Source of the DNA: AP-15 sp963762575
Lineage (GTDB): Bacteria; Pseudomonadota; Alphaproteobacteria; ATCC43930; CGMCC-115725
Assembly: GCA_963762575.1 (NCBI GenBank)
Contig: CAVXLL010000001.1
Span: forward strand, 496,001 to 560,000
Direction of reading: 5' to 3'
DNA length: 64,000 nucleotides
Shown here one piece after another: positions 45,401 to 54,355 of this stretch; the first letter of the stretch is position 1, and each line of letters begins with the position of its first letter. Below the pieces are notes generated by a model, which ran no database searches, was not told where the DNA came from, and saw only the letters and a program-made list of their open reading frames with translations. A program made the position numbers and the translations under genes.

Positions 45401-45749
45401 CGCGCGCTTCTCCCTGTCTTCTACCGAGGCTATCCTCTCACAGTAGTATTATGCACCGAGGATTGCGGCTAGTGTAGCGACGGATTGCGGGCGCGTTTCC
45501 GGGAATCGCGATCAACGCGATTGTCGACAGCATTGCGCCGGCAAGCGGCGCGCAGTTCAGCCTGCTGCCGCCGGACAGCGGGACAGACCTACACGGTCAT
45601 AGAATTGCCGTCTTCGCGATGCATGCTTACAACCTTACGCCGCGGGCTCGTACAAGTTCTGGAGGAGTTTTCGCTGTAGATTTGCTGCAGAAACAGCGGG
45701 GTTCATTTTCACTCAATTGATAATTGTGATACGCAAGCCCGGTTGCGGA
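45401..45749. other. Intergenic with HlyD-like remnant
   Basis: Contains the listed remnant (45490-45582). The rest, ending near the dioxygenase beta stop, holds no other supported gene. Confidence 0.45.
45490..45582 (+). pseudogene. HlyD/EmrA membrane-fusion protein remnant
   Basis: A ~31-codon plus-strand stretch reads AFPGIAINAIVDSIAPASGA then QFSLLPPDS, close to the signature VDSIAPASGxxFSLLPPDNAT of EmrA/HlyD adaptor proteins. Both sides degrade at once. It is what is left of an efflux adaptor, perhaps once paired with a transporter such as the FUSC protein. Confidence 0.55.
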
Positions 45750-46209
45750 TCACAACGGTGTTGCGAGCAGGCTGGGGACGGCGAAGGTGTCGAGCAGGAT
45801 CAGCTTGTCGCGGATTTGGAGGCACTGTCCCGAAGATTCGAGTCGGTCGCGGTAGAGGCCGGTCGCGAACAGCCGGGTCTCGCCTTCCTGGTCGGTCTGG
45901 TAGACGGCGAACGGGGTCTCGACCCTGAGGCCGTAATCGAAGATCCGCGGCAGGCCGATGACATGGCGGTCGGTGTGGATGTTGTATTTGTTGGCTTCGC
46001 GCAAGGCCCGGATGCGGTCTTCGAGCATCGCGCGGCTGTCGCAAAAAGATCAGCGCCGCCGGCAGGCCGCGGTCGAAATTTTCCCGCGGAACGATCTGAT
46101 AGCGGCACTCCGCGGCGAAGAGGTCGAGCCATTCGTCGAACTTTGCCATGTCGATCAGCGCGCCGTACTCGGCGAGCAGATCGCAGACCGCGGCGCGATC
46201 GGCCTTCAT
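45750..46209 (-). pseudogene. Ring-hydroxylating dioxygenase beta subunit, one frameshift
   Basis: About 153 codons of the NTF2-like small subunit: MKADRAAVCDLLAEYGALID, LDLFAAECRYQIVPRENFD, then after an extra base in an A5 run (46044-46048; T5 in the gene) LEDRIRALREANKYNIHTD, PRIFDYGLRVETPFAVYQTD, LFATGLYRDRLESSGQCLQI and DTFAVPSLLATPL. Removing one base restores the domain. The ATG at 46209 overlaps the alpha stop (ATGA). It supports assembly of the oxygenase. Confidence 0.85.
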
Positions 46210-47459
46210 CGCACCGCGCCCTCGGGTTCGATCCCCAACAGCTCGGCGTAATACGACCAGAAGCCGCGCAACGGCACGTCGGTCACCCGGTAATCGCGGT
46301 CGGAAATCACGCCGCCCCCGCCGAGCTCGATGACCGTGGTGCGGTCGAGGTCGGGGGCGGAGGCGCGGTGGGCGATTTCGATCGCCTCCCCGTCCTCCAT
46401 CGAGACGAGGCCGGCGGGGCCGACGAGATTGGTTTGACGCAACCGGTGCAAGGTCATCTCGGGCGGGTCGTCCTTGCAGCCGAGCATCGTCTGGAACACC
46501 TCGACCTCGTCGACGCCGCGCGGCCGGATCTGGCGCACGGCCAGGCTGTTGCTGATCTGGACAAAAACCGCGGACGGGAAAACCGAGGTGACCACGAGGT
46601 TGAGCTTGTCGTCGCGCTCAGGACGGAAGGTGACGAGCGACGGCTCCTTCAGCGACAGGAAGTCGTTGCGCACCCCGGCGCCGGCGTAAGCCTCATGCGC
46701 GAACTCGTCGGTGTCGCTGTCGGCCTCCGCCCAGGTGATGTTGTGGCGGTGGCGCGCATCCATCTTGACCCCGCCGGTCTGCGTCGACCGGTCGAGCCCG
46801 AAGGTGACGAGAAATTCGTGCAACAGGCTGGCATGGTAATTGTCGCGGGTATTCTCGGCATAGAGCTTCCAGTTGCCGCGGATCCGCTGGCGATTGTAGC
46901 CGAGCACCTGGACCGGCCGGTCGAAGAGGCGCCGCAGCTGCGCCAGGATCGGTGGGCCGAGATAGTCTTCGAGCGGCTCGGCATCCTCGGCCAGTGTGCC
47001 GAACACCGCGCCGTTGATGATGCCGACTCGCAGCGGGCGCAGGCCGTGCCGAGACATCTCAAAGCTCGGGTCGAGCCCCCCTTTGCCCCGGATGCCGCGG
47101 CGGAACGGGATTGCCGTCAGCGCGCCGTCGAACCCATAGCACCATTGGTGATAGATGCAGATGTGCTCATCGGCATTGCCGGAAAGCTCGCGGCGGACCA
47201 GCGCTCCGCGATGCGCGCAGCGATTGACGAATGCCTTGACCGCACCCGATTTGTCGCGGTTGAAGATGACCGGAGTCTCGCCGACATAGGTCGCGCGGAA
47301 ATCCCCCGGCTCGGGGATTTCGCTGTCCAGGCCGAGATAGCTCCACACCGGCCCGCGAAAGATCCGCTCCTGCTCGCAGGCATAGATTTCGGCATCGTGA
47401 TAAAGGCGGTAGGGTACCCGGCTGTAATCGAGCGCCGGCCAAATCGCAGCGGTCACCAT
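46206..47459 (-). CDS. Aromatic ring-hydroxylating dioxygenase alpha subunit (Rieske)
   Basis: 417 aa. Rieske cluster CAHRGALV...CIYHQWCY (CxH-x-CxxH), then the catalytic domain with NWKLYAENTRDNYHASLLHE (bridging Asp and iron-binding His) and the rest of the 2-His-1-Asp site. Start ATG 47459, on the TGA of the upstream gene. The electron-transfer partners are not next door; the reductase-ferredoxin at 43.6 kb could serve. The substrate ring is not identifiable. Confidence 0.93.
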   Translation of the reverse strand: MVTAAIWPALDYSRVPYRLYHDAEIYACEQERIFRGPVWSYLGLDSEIPEPGDFRATYVGETPVIFNRDKSGAVKAFVNRCAHRGALVRRELSGNADEHICIYHQWCYGFDGALTAIPFRRGIRGKGGLDPSFEMSRHGLRPLRVGIINGAVFGTLAEDAEPLEDYLGPPILAQLRRLFDRPVQVLGYNRQRIRGNWKLYAENTRDNYHASLLHEFLVTFGLDRSTQTGGVKMDARHRHNITWAEADSDTDEFAHEAYAGAGVRNDFLSLKEPSLVTFRPERDDKLNLVVTSVFPSAVFVQISNSLAVRQIRPRGVDEVEVFQTMLGCKDDPPEMTLHRLRQTNLVGPAGLVSMEDGEAIEIAHRASAPDLDRTTVIELGGGGVISDRDYRVTDVPLRGFWSYYAELLGIEPEGAVR

Positions 47460-47749
47460 CAGCGAGTCCGATTGTACTCGTAATCTTCGCGCTCGCCGCT
47501 GCCGACGCGCAGCTCTGGGCGGAGCGCGGGGCGAGTCGCGTTCAGCTTGGCATGAGCGTCGAGCGCCGCCTGGTCGGACCAACGTTCCAGCAAGGCCAGC
47601 TTGTCCGGGTTGAGGGCACTCTGGAAAACCTCGAATTGCTCGCAGCCGGGTTCCTTCATGCATTCGTCGCAACGCGCGTTGTACACCTGCGCGAGCTCGG
47701 ACCCCTTTCCCGGTGCGGCCGTAATCGTGACGACAAGCCGGACTGCCAT
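47459..47749 (-). CDS. Antibiotic biosynthesis monooxygenase (ABM) domain protein
   Basis: 96 aa ferredoxin-like alpha/beta barrel: VRLVVTITAAPGKGSELAQV, CEQFEVFQSALNPDKLALLE, RWSDQAALDAHAKL. Dimeric cofactor-free oxygenases or quinol oxygenases have this shape. First gene of the dioxygenase operon; its TGA overlaps the alpha-subunit ATG. Confidence 0.88.
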   Translation of the reverse strand: MAVRLVVTITAAPGKGSELAQVYNARCDECMKEPGCEQFEVFQSALNPDKLALLERWSDQAALDAHAKLNATRPALRPELRVGSGEREDYEYNRTR

Positions 47750-47919
47750 ATCCCTCCTCCGCCTGGGTAAATCGAGAACTGTCTGAAGCAGTACGATCGC
47801 CGTGCCGCCCGGTCAAGGATCGCCCCTCCGGGCTTTGTCCGGGCACCGAGGTCACTTGTCTTGCTGCTTATGTTCAGGTTTAATTCTGTTAATCGAACAG
47901 CCGCACGGCTCACCACCTG

Positions 47920-48504
47920 ATGGCACGCCACCCCTTAGCGACAGAAATAGAACACCCGCACGATCTTCGTCACAAAAGAGAAAGACTGAGCGCCATTATC
48001 CGGCGACAGTCGCTATTACAGAATCGTGATTTTGTGCTCGCTTCGGGACGATCGAGCAACTTCTTCTTCGACATGAAAAGAACGATGTTCGATCCGGAGG
48101 GAGCGGCGCTGTTGGCGGACCTGCTGTTCGACGCAATCAAGGCCGAGGCTGTCGAGTACATCGGGGGTCTGGAAACTGGAGCGATCCCGATCGTCACCGC
48201 TCTGTGCGCAAGGAGCTGGCCCGAAAGGCCGCTCAAGGGCTTTTTTGTGCGTAAGGAAAACAAGGGGCACGGCACCGACCAGCGGATTGACGGCCTGCTC
48301 CAACGGGGATCGAAAGTCATTCTCTTCGAAGATGTCACGACTACCGGCGGCTCGGCGATGCAGGCAGTGAACCAAGCGCGGCAATTGGATTGCGCGGTAT
48401 TGAAAGTCGTCTCCGTGGTCGACCGCCTCGAAGGAGCCGAAGAGAACTTTAGAGCGGCGGGCATCAGGTTCGAATCCGTGTTCACCTGGCGTGACTTCAG
48501 TTGA
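47920..48504 (+). CDS. pyrE: Orotate phosphoribosyltransferase
   Basis: 194 aa, pyrimidine synthesis. PRPP-binding motif VILFEDVTTTGGSAMQAV, the flexible loop FFVRKENKGHGTDQRIDG, and LASGRSSNFFFDMKRTMFDP at the N-terminus. ATG 47920. Its TGA overlaps a TTG start of the next gene (TTGA), so the two may be coupled. Confidence 0.93.
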   Translation: MARHPLATEIEHPHDLRHKRERLSAIIRRQSLLQNRDFVLASGRSSNFFFDMKRTMFDPEGAALLADLLFDAIKAEAVEYIGGLETGAIPIVTALCARSWPERPLKGFFVRKENKGHGTDQRIDGLLQRGSKVILFEDVTTTGGSAMQAVNQARQLDCAVLKVVSVVDRLEGAEENFRAAGIRFESVFTWRDFS

Positions 48505-48863
48505 GCAAATCGGTAATCGACCTCGCCGCGGCGCATCTCAGGCGCCAATATCTGTATCAGGCGCAACGCGGCCGGTTCGGCAGTTTGGACGCTCTGCTGG
48601 AGCTGGCGATATCCGCCCGCGGATGTGTCGCATCATCGATGTCGTCGAGCCGCGTGACTGTCGCTTTTGTTCTCGAAAGGGTGCTCGGCCAGTGCGCCGA
48701 ATACCTCGAGGCGCGGCCGGTGCCGATCTCGGAGATTGCTCAATTGGCCGACCGGCTCGATCGGCCGGTTTCGCGGGCAGTCGAGTACCTCGCCGGAGCT
48801 GACGACGACGCAATCGACATCGCAGCCGCGCTCGTCAAGTCGCGGCCTGCAACAGACCGGTAG
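48501..48863 (+). CDS. Small helical protein of unknown function
   Basis: 120 aa from TTG 48501, which overlaps the pyrE stop. Helix-rich: LLELAISARGCVASSM, FVLERVLGQCAEYLEARP, ISEIAQLADRLDRPVSRAVE. No family recognised. Convergent with the S1/P1-like nuclease (12-base gap). Confidence 0.5.
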   Translation: MSKSVIDLAAAHLRRQYLYQAQRGRFGSLDALLELAISARGCVASSMSSSRVTVAFVLERVLGQCAEYLEARPVPISEIAQLADRLDRPVSRAVEYLAGADDDAIDIAAALVKSRPATDR

Positions 48864-48875
48864 TCATCAGAAGAC

Positions 48876-49829
48876 TCATTGCAAACTGTCCCGCAGCAGA
48901 GCGGCGAGACGGACACCCGCCTTCGCCAATTGCTCCTTAGTCGCGGCGACGGCGCGGTCGCGATAGCCGGCATCCAGCCGGTGTAGCGGGACTGGGCCAC
49001 AGGCATCAGCTTCCCCCTTCCGGGTTGGGAAGCTGAACTTGCCGACCGGTTCGGCCGAGAACCTGTATACTACCGACTGCGCGAGCTCGTACAATTCCCG
49101 CGCCCAGTCCTCCGGGGTGCCACCGGACCATTTTCGGATATCGATGGCGGTCAGCCTGGCGGCGATCTGTTGGGCGGCCTTTGCCGGGTTGTTCCCTTCC
49201 GCCTCGGCAACCAAGTCGTCCTCCCAATATTCGCTGAGCCGAACCGGGGTCTTGCTCCCCGGCGGGAGAACCGCGACGCAACGCCCGGTCTGGTCGCCGC
49301 GCTCGACCGTGAAGAGCGGGTCATGTATGTCGCCGACGAGATTCAGCAAGAATTGCACAGCCATCACCCGCTCCGGATCCGAAGTACCGGGCTCGCGCAG
49401 CTCCTTTGCGAACTGCTCGATCTTGTCGACGATGCAGTCGTCTTGCGGCCCGTGGCTCGCCGGCATCATCGCTCGCAGGACGGGTCTGCCGAAACAGGCT
49501 TTGTTCAAATCGGGTTTGTCGGGACCGAGTTTCACGTAATGCCACTTCGTGGTTGCCACTCGTCCCTCCGGGCTCTTCTCGCGCAGCGCATCGGCCCAGA
49601 TCGCCTCTCCGGCAATGTCGGTCTTCGTCCAGGTATTGGATTTGTCTGTGGCGAGAATCTCGGCAATTTTCTTTTCGACCGGCGGATCCCCGGTTTCTAG
49701 GAGCCGATCGGCGAGCAGGGCTATGATCTCGTGCGCCTCGTCACCCCACGCCCAGCCCGGCTGAGTCTGGCAGAGGAGGGCGGCTGTCACCAAACAGAGA
49801 ATTCTGGAGCAAAGCCGAAAGTGCGTCAT
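48876..49829 (-). CDS. S1/P1-nuclease-like secreted protein with altered zinc site
   Basis: 317 aa after a signal peptide (ILCLVTAALLCQTQPGWAW). Mature protein begins WGDEAHEIIALLA (Trp1 and His ligands), with IWADALR, TKWHYVKL and LLNLVGDIHDPLF. In P1 nuclease these last ligands are VVHFIGDxxQPLH and NLHxxWD; here the first His is Asn, the QPLH His is Phe, and RLSEYWEDD has Ser and Glu. So about four of nine Zn ligands differ and the trinuclear cluster is probably not intact. Confidence 0.8.
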   Translation of the reverse strand: MTHFRLCSRILCLVTAALLCQTQPGWAWGDEAHEIIALLADRLLETGDPPVEKKIAEILATDKSNTWTKTDIAGEAIWADALREKSPEGRVATTKWHYVKLGPDKPDLNKACFGRPVLRAMMPASHGPQDDCIVDKIEQFAKELREPGTSDPERVMAVQFLLNLVGDIHDPLFTVERGDQTGRCVAVLPPGSKTPVRLSEYWEDDLVAEAEGNNPAKAAQQIAARLTAIDIRKWSGGTPEDWARELYELAQSVVYRFSAEPVGKFSFPTRKGEADACGPVPLHRLDAGYRDRAVAATKEQLAKAGVRLAALLRDSLQ

Positions 49830-49930
49830 CGCATCGGTCGATCAAATGCGTGTTGGTCCGGTTCCCATGGTGCATTATAGGGGCTTGCGCGCATTACCGG
49901 CCCCGATTCTAGCGAGGCGAGACAGCGTGG

Positions 49931-50725
49931 ATGAAGGCATGTCCCGGCACCGCGCATAGGATGAACGGGGCTCGCATTCTCGCGAGCCCGATCCTGTGGG
50001 TCGGGCTCTTCTTTGCCCTGCTGTTACTGCGGATGGAAGCGCTGAGACCGGTCTTTCAGTGGGCGTTTCCCGGCGTCGAGCCCGTTATCTACCAGCGCAG
50101 CAGCTTTCTTGCGCTGTTCCTGTCGCACCTGGCACTAGTTGCCGCGGCAAGCCTTGCGGCGATATCGGTCGGTCTCGCACTCGCGGTGTTCGTGACCCGG
50201 CCCGTCGGACGGGATTTCCGAATGATGGTGAACACGCTGGCTACCGTGGGACAGACTTTTCCACCCGCCGCCGTCCTGGCGATTGCGGTTCCGGCCGTCG
50301 GTTTCGGCTCCCGTCCGACGGTGCTGGCACTGTTTTTGTACGGCCTCCTGCCGATCATCGCGAGCGCGATCGCCGGTCTGGAAGGAGTGCCTCGCGCGGT
50401 GCGCGAAGCAGCCGAGGGCCTCGGCCTTTCGTCTTGGCAGCAGCTGCGCGATGTGGAGTTGCCCCTGGCTGCTCCGGTGATTCTTTCAGGAATACGCGTT
50501 TCGGTCACGATCGCCATCGGCACGGCGACGATCGGGTCGACGGTCGGGGCCTTGACGCTCGGCACGCCGATCTTTAATGGCTTGGTCGCCGACAAGCTGC
50601 CCTTCGTCATCGAAGGCGCCGTTCTGGTCGCCCTGTTTGCGATCGTCACCGACCTATGCTTCGCGGGCCTCGAACAATGGCTGCGGCGCGAAACAAGGCA
50701 GGCAGTCAGCGAAACAAATCGATGA
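49931..50725 (+). CDS. Osmoprotectant-type ABC transporter permease
   Basis: 264 aa inner-membrane permease of the OpuBB/ProW type with about six helices. The EAA-like segment GVPRAVREAAEGLGLSSWQQLRDVELPLAAPVILSGI is the ATPase-contact motif. No ATPase or binding protein is adjacent, so partners lie elsewhere. Start ATG 49931 or the inner ATG 49961 (MNGARILASPIL). Confidence 0.87.
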   Translation: MKACPGTAHRMNGARILASPILWVGLFFALLLLRMEALRPVFQWAFPGVEPVIYQRSSFLALFLSHLALVAAASLAAISVGLALAVFVTRPVGRDFRMMVNTLATVGQTFPPAAVLAIAVPAVGFGSRPTVLALFLYGLLPIIASAIAGLEGVPRAVREAAEGLGLSSWQQLRDVELPLAAPVILSGIRVSVTIAIGTATIGSTVGALTLGTPIFNGLVADKLPFVIEGAVLVALFAIVTDLCFAGLEQWLRRETRQAVSETNR

Positions 50726-50932
50726 GGATGCCGAAGATGAAGACCGTAACGCCGCTCCACAGCAGAAGGGCGAGAATGTTTTGCGCCCGGGCCGAATCCG
50801 GCACTACCCGAGAACGATAGGCTGATCGCGGCATAGGCATGGCGTCGCTCATCTAGCAGCTTCAAGGTTAACTCTAACTGCGGCCCGACGCTGGTGTCGA
50901 ACGAAATATTAACCAAACCTCGCGAGTAGCAA

Positions 50933-51967
50933 TTGAGGGCCATCTTGGCTGGCGCGTTGGCGGTTTGCGTTGCCGGTGCGGCGCGCGCGGAACCGCAGAT
51001 CTTCAACGTCTACGACTTCGCGTTTGAAGACGGCGCTGTCCTGCCGGAATTGCGGGTCGCCTATGAAACCCACGGCCAGCTCGATGCCGGACGCGACAAT
51101 GCGATCCTTTTGCTGCACGGGACGAGTGGCGACCGTCATTCCTTTGACGCAGTGATCGGACCGGGGAAGACCTTCGACACCGACAAGAATTTCGTGATCA
51201 CCGTCGATGCGATCGGCGGCGGGGATTCATCCTCGCCAAAGGACGGGTTGGGGCAGGATTTCCCGCGCTACACGATCCGCGACATGATGGCGGCGCAGCA
51301 CGCGCTGGTGACCAGGGGGCTCGAGCTGACGACCCTGCGGGCTGTCGGCGGCAGCTCGATGGGATCTTTCGAAGCTCTCGAATGGGGCATCCATCACCCA
51401 GAGATGGTGCGCAGCCTGATCCTTCTGGTTCCGAGTCCTAAAGCCGAAGCCAATTTTCAGCTCACCGTCGATCTGATGACCTCTGTCATCGCACTCGATC
51501 AGGAGTGGCGGGGCGGCCGTTATACGCGGAACCCGGTCGAGGGATTACGGCTCGCCGGCATGGTCTACTACCCGTGGACCGTGTCGGCGCCCTATCTCGA
51601 CCGGCTGCCGGCAAAGCAATTGGCGACCGAGATCGAGGATGCCGCTAGTGCCTTCGCCAGTTGGGATGCCAACTCGCTGGTGTTGCGCTACGCGGCGAGC
51701 CGCGCTCATGACGTGTCCGCGCCGTTTGGCGGCGACCTAGGCGCCGCTTTGGCGCAGATCACGGCGCCGACACTGATATTGCCGAGCGCGAGCGACCGGC
51801 TGCTCGGGGTCGATGGCGCGCGCCGGATCCGTGACGGCGTCAAGCAGGCGATCTATGCAGAAATCCCTTCGGACCTCGGCCATCGCGCGGCACGTCCGGC
51901 GCTGGGAACACCCGAAGGCGAGTTCATCGATCGCCAGATCCGGGCGCTGCTGGCCAAGGTCGAATAA
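50933..51967 (+). CDS. Secreted alpha/beta hydrolase, homoserine O-acetyltransferase-like
   Basis: 344 aa MetX-like fold after a signal peptide (ILAGALAVCVAGAARA). LRVAYETHGQLDAGRDNAIL, LLHGTSGDRHSFD, nucleophile GGSSMGSFEALEWG, and catalytic His in LGHRAARPALGTPEGEF. The signal argues for a periplasmic hydrolase and not methionine synthesis. TTG 50933 is the apparent start. Confidence 0.82.
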   Translation: MRAILAGALAVCVAGAARAEPQIFNVYDFAFEDGAVLPELRVAYETHGQLDAGRDNAILLLHGTSGDRHSFDAVIGPGKTFDTDKNFVITVDAIGGGDSSSPKDGLGQDFPRYTIRDMMAAQHALVTRGLELTTLRAVGGSSMGSFEALEWGIHHPEMVRSLILLVPSPKAEANFQLTVDLMTSVIALDQEWRGGRYTRNPVEGLRLAGMVYYPWTVSAPYLDRLPAKQLATEIEDAASAFASWDANSLVLRYAASRAHDVSAPFGGDLGAALAQITAPTLILPSASDRLLGVDGARRIRDGVKQAIYAEIPSDLGHRAARPALGTPEGEFIDRQIRALLAKVE

Positions 51968-52018
51968 CGGGCCGATGCGCCGCCCCTTTCTCCCGGTTGG
52001 GGTCTCCCGGCTGGGCTC

Positions 52019-52609
52019 TCAGCCGCTGACCCGAGCCGCCTTGCTCCACCCCCGTGCGAGCTGGCCGAAGAGCGGCTCAGAGGTCTCGGCAGCGAGCTTT
52101 ACCCCGATTTCGGAGAGTTTCGCGGAACCGCCGACAAGCGTCTCGAAACTGCTGCAAGTGAACCCGGCATTCACCTCGATTGCATCGGAAAGCGTTTTCA
52201 CTGCAAGCAACTTCGATGCCGTGCGCGCCAGCACATTCATGCCCGAAAGCGCCAGTCCGGCCATCTCGGCGCTCAGTGCCTCGATACCACGGGCCAGCGC
52301 CGCTTGTGACTGGGCGAGCGCCGCCGCAGGATCGGCCTCGAATTTTCCAAGATCGCAGCGATTCGCGCTCTTCGGCACTGGTGGGAGTGGGCCGATGCTC
52401 GGCGTTGGTGCTGCCTGCGCAGCAGCGACTACCACATCCACAGCTGTTTCGATAGGTTTGTCCGCCTCAACCACCAGCTCGGCTGGTTTAGGCGGTTCAG
52501 CCTCGCCCGCCCCGTTTGCTGGGGCCGGAGCTTCGACCGGCTTGAAGGGTGCAGCCGGACCCTCGGTAGGCCCGGACGCGCGTAAGGAGCGTCTGCCCTT
52601 GGTTTCCAT
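52019..52609 (-). CDS. Phasin-family protein
   Basis: 196 aa. A Pro/Ala-rich N-terminal ~80 residues (AAPFKPVEAPAPANGAGE), then the amphipathic helical phasin core: ALAQSQAALARGIEALSAEM, ALSGMNVLARTASKLLAVKT, SFETLVGGSAKLSEIGVKLA. Coats polyhydroxyalkanoate granules, or is a related regulator. Confidence 0.82.
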   Translation of the reverse strand: METKGRRSLRASGPTEGPAAPFKPVEAPAPANGAGEAEPPKPAELVVEADKPIETAVDVVVAAAQAAPTPSIGPLPPVPKSANRCDLGKFEADPAAALAQSQAALARGIEALSAEMAGLALSGMNVLARTASKLLAVKTLSDAIEVNAGFTCSSFETLVGGSAKLSEIGVKLAAETSEPLFGQLARGWSKAARVSG

Positions 52610-52714
52610 GATTGTAGCCTAGTCCTCCACCGCGTGCATTTCGCGTCGCACAATCTAACCGTAAGCCAGAGAATTGCGCTTCTCAAGTAAAATTGTGCGT
52701 CGCACAAGGATCGA

Positions 52715-53141
52715 TCAGATTGGCTCGACACGCAACAGAGTGTTTTCGGCGCCGGTCACGCGCACGCGGGTCCCGGCCGGCAGATCCGGTCCTGCGACGA
52801 GCCAGACCGTATCGTCGAACTCTGAGCCGTCCGCGGCCGTCGACGATTGCGCCATCCAATGTGAACATCCGGCCGATGTAGCTCTCGGCGCGCCGATTGA
52901 GGTGTCGGTCGCTCGCACTTGCTCTGGTGTGAGCGAAAGCCGTCCGGCCAAGGGCGACGCTGGCGATGGCGAGTGCGGCAAAGATCAACGCTTGGTGCTC
53001 CCAAGCGAGCCCGGGATAGCGCCACGAGATCGCCGCGACGACAAGCGCGGCGGCGGCCAGCCAAATACACACCATCGCCGGTACGGCGACTTCGATGACG
53101 GCGAGAACAGCGCCAAAGACGGCCCAATACCAGTACGGCAT
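52715..53141 (-). pseudogene. NfeD-like membrane protein, one frameshift
   Basis: About 142 codons: start MPYWYWAVFGAVLAVIEVAV, helices through LIFAALAIASVALGRTAF, then an OB-fold-like C-terminal part. The frame changes near 52830 from DGAIVDGRG to FDDTVWLVAGPDLPAG and TRVRVTGAENTLLRVEPI, stop 52715. ATG 53141 sits on the SPFH stop (TGATG). NfeD and SPFH genes are a standard pair. Confidence 0.85.
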
Positions 53142-54106
53142 CAACGCCCCGTCGTCGACCCGCCTACCGCCGGATTGGTCGCGGCCCGGGCCGTGCCGAA
53201 ACTCTCGCGCGCCAACTCGGCGATGCCGGCCAGCGATCCGATCATCGATGCGCTCTCGAGCGGTATCATGATCACCTTCTGGTTCGGGCTTCCGGCGAGA
53301 CGACCGATAGCATCGATATAGCGTTGCGCCACGAAGTAGTTGATCGCCTGGATGCTGCCGCGCCCGATCGCCTCCGAAACGGACGTCGTTGCCCTGGCTT
53401 CGGCCTCGGCTTGGCGTTCCCGCGCCTCCGCGTCGCGAAAGGCTGCCTCGCGCCGGGCTTCCGCAGCGAGGATAACCGCCTGTTTCTGGCCCTCGGCCTT
53501 GAGCACCGCCGCCTGCTTGAAACCCTCCGCCTCCAGAACGTTGGCGCGCTTCTCGCGTTCGGCCTTCATTTGGCGGGCCATCGCCACAACCAGCTCCTGC
53601 GGTGGTGTGATATCCTTGATTTCGACACGTTGGACCTTTACGCCCCAGGGCGTCGTCGCCGCATCGACCACCGTGAGAAGCTGGCTGTTGATGCGGTCGC
53701 GTTCGGACAACAGCTCGTCGAGGCTCATCGAGCCCATGACCGTACGGATATTTGTCATCACGAGGTTAAGGATCGCGAGCTCAAGGGTGGTGACCTCATA
53801 GGCCGCCTTCGCCGCGTCCAGCACTTGATAAAAGACGATGGCGTCGACCGTCACGACGGCATTATCGCGCGTGATTACGCTCTGCGAGGGAACTTGGAGC
53901 ACGGTCTCCATCATGTTCATCCTAGCCCCGATCCGGTCGACTACGGGGACGATCAGCGCGAGACCCGGGTCGAGGGTGCGAACATAACGGCCGAATCGTT
54001 CGACCGTCCATTCACTCCCTTGGGGAACTCTCTGAACCGCAAGAATGACAAAAATGAGCGCGAACAAGACGACGAACAGCACGAAGACGGAGAAGGCGCT
54101 GAGCAT
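53141..54106 (-). CDS. SPFH/Band 7 (stomatin/QmcA-like) protein
   Basis: 321 aa. N-terminal membrane helix (FSVFVLFVVLFALIFVILAV), SPFH domain (QRVPQGSEWTVERFGRY, RTLDPGLALIVPVVDRIG, MMETVLQVPSQSVITRDN), then a repeat-rich coiled coil (EAEGFKQAAVLKAEGQKQAV) and a C-terminal GSIQAINYFVAQRYIDAIG. Scaffold for membrane microdomains or proteolysis control. First gene of the pair with NfeD. Confidence 0.93.
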   Translation of the reverse strand: MLSAFSVFVLFVVLFALIFVILAVQRVPQGSEWTVERFGRYVRTLDPGLALIVPVVDRIGARMNMMETVLQVPSQSVITRDNAVVTVDAIVFYQVLDAAKAAYEVTTLELAILNLVMTNIRTVMGSMSLDELLSERDRINSQLLTVVDAATTPWGVKVQRVEIKDITPPQELVVAMARQMKAEREKRANVLEAEGFKQAAVLKAEGQKQAVILAAEARREAAFRDAEARERQAEAEARATTSVSEAIGRGSIQAINYFVAQRYIDAIGRLAGSPNQKVIMIPLESASMIGSLAGIAELARESFGTARAATNPAVGGSTTGR

Positions 54107-54355
54107 GACCCCGTTCCATCAGCAGTTTTGTTCTGGTATTCTATCCGCAACTCGTTGCGATAGCATTAGCGGCCATCGCGCAGCAGGGGGCTGCGCGTCT
54201 CGCGCTCTCTAAGCATAGAGGCCTTTCGCGGCCTTTGATTGATTTGTGCGGTGGAAAACGTAGACAGAGATGCCCGGCTTTTCTATTCTACCTTGCGATG
54301 ACGGTCTGCGATCGGGTGATCGCATACCGTCTGTCGGGGGAATTGGGGGGTCCAA

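Noticed and set aside
50089..51006. 305-codon minus-strand frame
   Set aside because: It is antisense to the ABC permease and hydrolase, which have clear family motifs.
8750..52830. The frame changes as programmed frameshifts
   Set aside because: They sit in unrelated metabolic genes at different places and lack common slippery motifs with structures; indel error fits better.
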